Assembly (NCBI RefSeq): GCF_042408365.1
Contig: NZ_JBHOQJ010000260.1
Coordinates: forward strand, 1 to 24,064
DNA length: 24,064 nucleotides
Direction of reading: 5' to 3'
Source of the DNA: Thermoflexus sp042408365
GTDB taxonomy: Bacteria; Chloroflexota; Anaerolineae; Thermoflexales; Thermoflexaceae
The notes beneath the pieces are model-generated. The model saw nothing but the letters and a program-made list of their open reading frames with translations, was not told the origin of the DNA and ran no database searches. This document shows, piece by piece, positions 23,203-24,064 of the stretch (its first letter is position 1; every line of letters starts with the position of its first letter). A program made the position numbers and the translations under genes.

Positions 23203-23925
23203 ATGAGCGATCCTGTCATGGTGATGGAAAAAGTCGAGAAAATCTATCGGATGGGTAAAGTTGAGGTTCCTGCGTTACGGGGGATCGATCTCGTGATCCG
23301 ACGTGGGGAGTTCGTGGCGATTATGGGCCCTTCAGGTTCCGGGAAATCCACCTTGATGAACCTGTTGGGCTGTCTGGATACACCCACGCGGGGTCGTTAT
23401 TTCCTGGAGGGCCAGGATGTCTCCCGGCTCTCCGATGATCAGCTGGCGGAGATCCGCAATCGCAAAATCGGCTTTGTTTTCCAGACCTTCAACCTGCTTC
23501 CCCGGGCGACGGCCTTACAGAATGTTGAACTTCCGCTGGTCTATCGGGGCGCCCGGGATCGTCGGGCGCGGGCTCGGCAGATGTTGGAGCTGGTGGGGTT
23601 GGGAGACCGCATGCATCATCGTCCGAACGAGCTCTCCGGTGGCCAACAACAACGGGTGGCCATCGCCCGGGCGCTGGTCACCGAGCCGTCGGTGATCTTA
23701 GCGGACGAGCCCACCGGCAACCTGGACAGTCGGACGGGGCGGGAGATCTTGGCGTTGTTCCAGCGACTGAACCGGGAGCGGGGGATCACGCTGGTTGTGG
23801 TGACCCACGATCCGTTCGTGGCCCGCCACGCTGAGCGCATCGTGCGGATCCAAGACGGCCTGATCGTGGGCGATGAGTTGGTCCCACCGGAGGAACGGAT
23901 CATTGAAGATGGGGCGTCGCTTTAA
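23203..23925 (+). CDS. MacB/LolD-type ABC transporter ATP-binding protein
   Basis: The cytoplasmic ATPase that serves the upstream permease. The 240 residues show Walker A GPSGSGKST (42-50), Q-loop FVFQTFNLLP (Gln94), signature LSGGQ (144-148), Walker B VILADEPTGNLD (Asp167, Glu168) and H-loop His202 (THDP). The combination GCLDTPTRG, FQTFNLL and DEPTGNLDS is typical of the LolD/MacB/FtsE group. The ATG at 23203 lies 6 bases after GGGAGG; an out-of-frame ATG four bases earlier is ignored. It is the last gene of the putative seven-gene unit. The order adaptor-permease-ATPase, with a large hairpin before the ATPase, could set its expression level separately. Confidence 0.94.
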   Translation: MSDPVMVMEKVEKIYRMGKVEVPALRGIDLVIRRGEFVAIMGPSGSGKSTLMNLLGCLDTPTRGRYFLEGQDVSRLSDDQLAEIRNRKIGFVFQTFNLLPRATALQNVELPLVYRGARDRRARARQMLELVGLGDRMHHRPNELSGGQQQRVAIARALVTEPSVILADEPTGNLDSRTGREILALFQRLNRERGITLVVVTHDPFVARHAERIVRIQDGLIVGDELVPPEERIIEDGASL

Positions 23926-24020
23926 ATCCTGTGGCTTTTACGGGTGGGGAGATGTCTCATCCGCTTCTCCTTGTGGCTCCGACCGTATAGTGCCTTCGCC
24001 ATATTTCGGAATCTTCGGGG

Positions 24021-24049
24021 GTTAGGGGCCGCCGAAGGCGGCCCCTAAC
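24021..24049. repeat. TAGGGGC-type palindrome (family 2 variant), possible terminator
   Basis: GTTAGGGGCCGCC pairs perfectly with GGCGGCCCCTAAC around GAA (13-base arms). The TAGGGGC/GCCCCTA core matches the copies at 17103 and 21719. It lies 95 bases after the last ATPase codon, so it may end the export operon, but no T-run follows within the window. Bases 23926-24020 hold no recognisable gene. Confidence 0.6.
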
Positions 24050-24064
24050 AGATAGGAAGAGCAC

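Noticed and set aside
23926..24020. Possible further coding sequence after the last ATPase gene
   Set aside because: All frames are short and lack start signals; a palindrome follows.

Overview
The window is GC-rich bacterial DNA that is almost fully coding. The proteins are rich in Arg, Glu, Pro and Ala, several genes start at GTG or TTG, and strong GGAGG-type ribosome binding sites precede most starts. The gene set (DUF92 protein, B-box-type zinc protein, split MacAB-like exporter, Haem_bd membrane protein) and the many GC-rich intergenic palindromes fit a thermophilic Chloroflexota-like bacterium. That placement is inference from general character; there is no rRNA or other phylogenetic marker here. 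I saw no tRNA, rRNA, CRISPR array, transposase or integrase.

Left part, minus strand (121-7035): read in the direction of transcription, a cytoplasmic sulfite-oxidase-like molybdopterin protein, metE (cobalamin-independent methionine synthase), then a tight trio tdh-kbl-guaA. Tdh and Kbl convert threonine to glycine and acetyl-CoA; GuaA makes GMP. A 12-bp-stem hairpin separates metE from tdh.

Middle part, plus strand (7496-14538): a DUF92 membrane protein, a small B-box/zinc-ribbon membrane protein, recN, and a zinc-uptake cluster. The cluster is a Fur-family regulator (probably Zur) followed by znuA-znuC-znuB. A consensus-like sigma-70 promoter and a perfect 7-1-7 inverted repeat lie just upstream of the regulator, which suggests autoregulation of the whole cluster.

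Right part, plus strand (14866-23925): a seven-gene block of an OmpR-type response regulator, a membrane-anchored tandem-PDZ protein, a histidine kinase, a polytopic membrane protein ending in a CxxCH haem-binding domain, a lipoprotein HlyD/MacA-type adaptor, a MacB-type permease and its separate ATPase. The layout suggests an envelope-stress or metal/redox-responsive export system controlled by its own two-component pair. The PDZ and haem proteins are the unusual parts.

Intergenic DNA carries at least two families of palindromic repeats. Family 1 (near 1-58, 8421-8541, 14687-14828 and 23068-23165, with a related element around 15635-15870) combines a shared GGTGCGGGyCAACGGCC box with one or two long hairpins. 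Its copy inside the exporter operon has a perfect 29-bp stem with a 3-base loop. Family 2 consists of 29-bp TAGGGGC...GCCCCTA palindromes at 17103, 21719 and 24021. These repeats are the least explained structure in the window.
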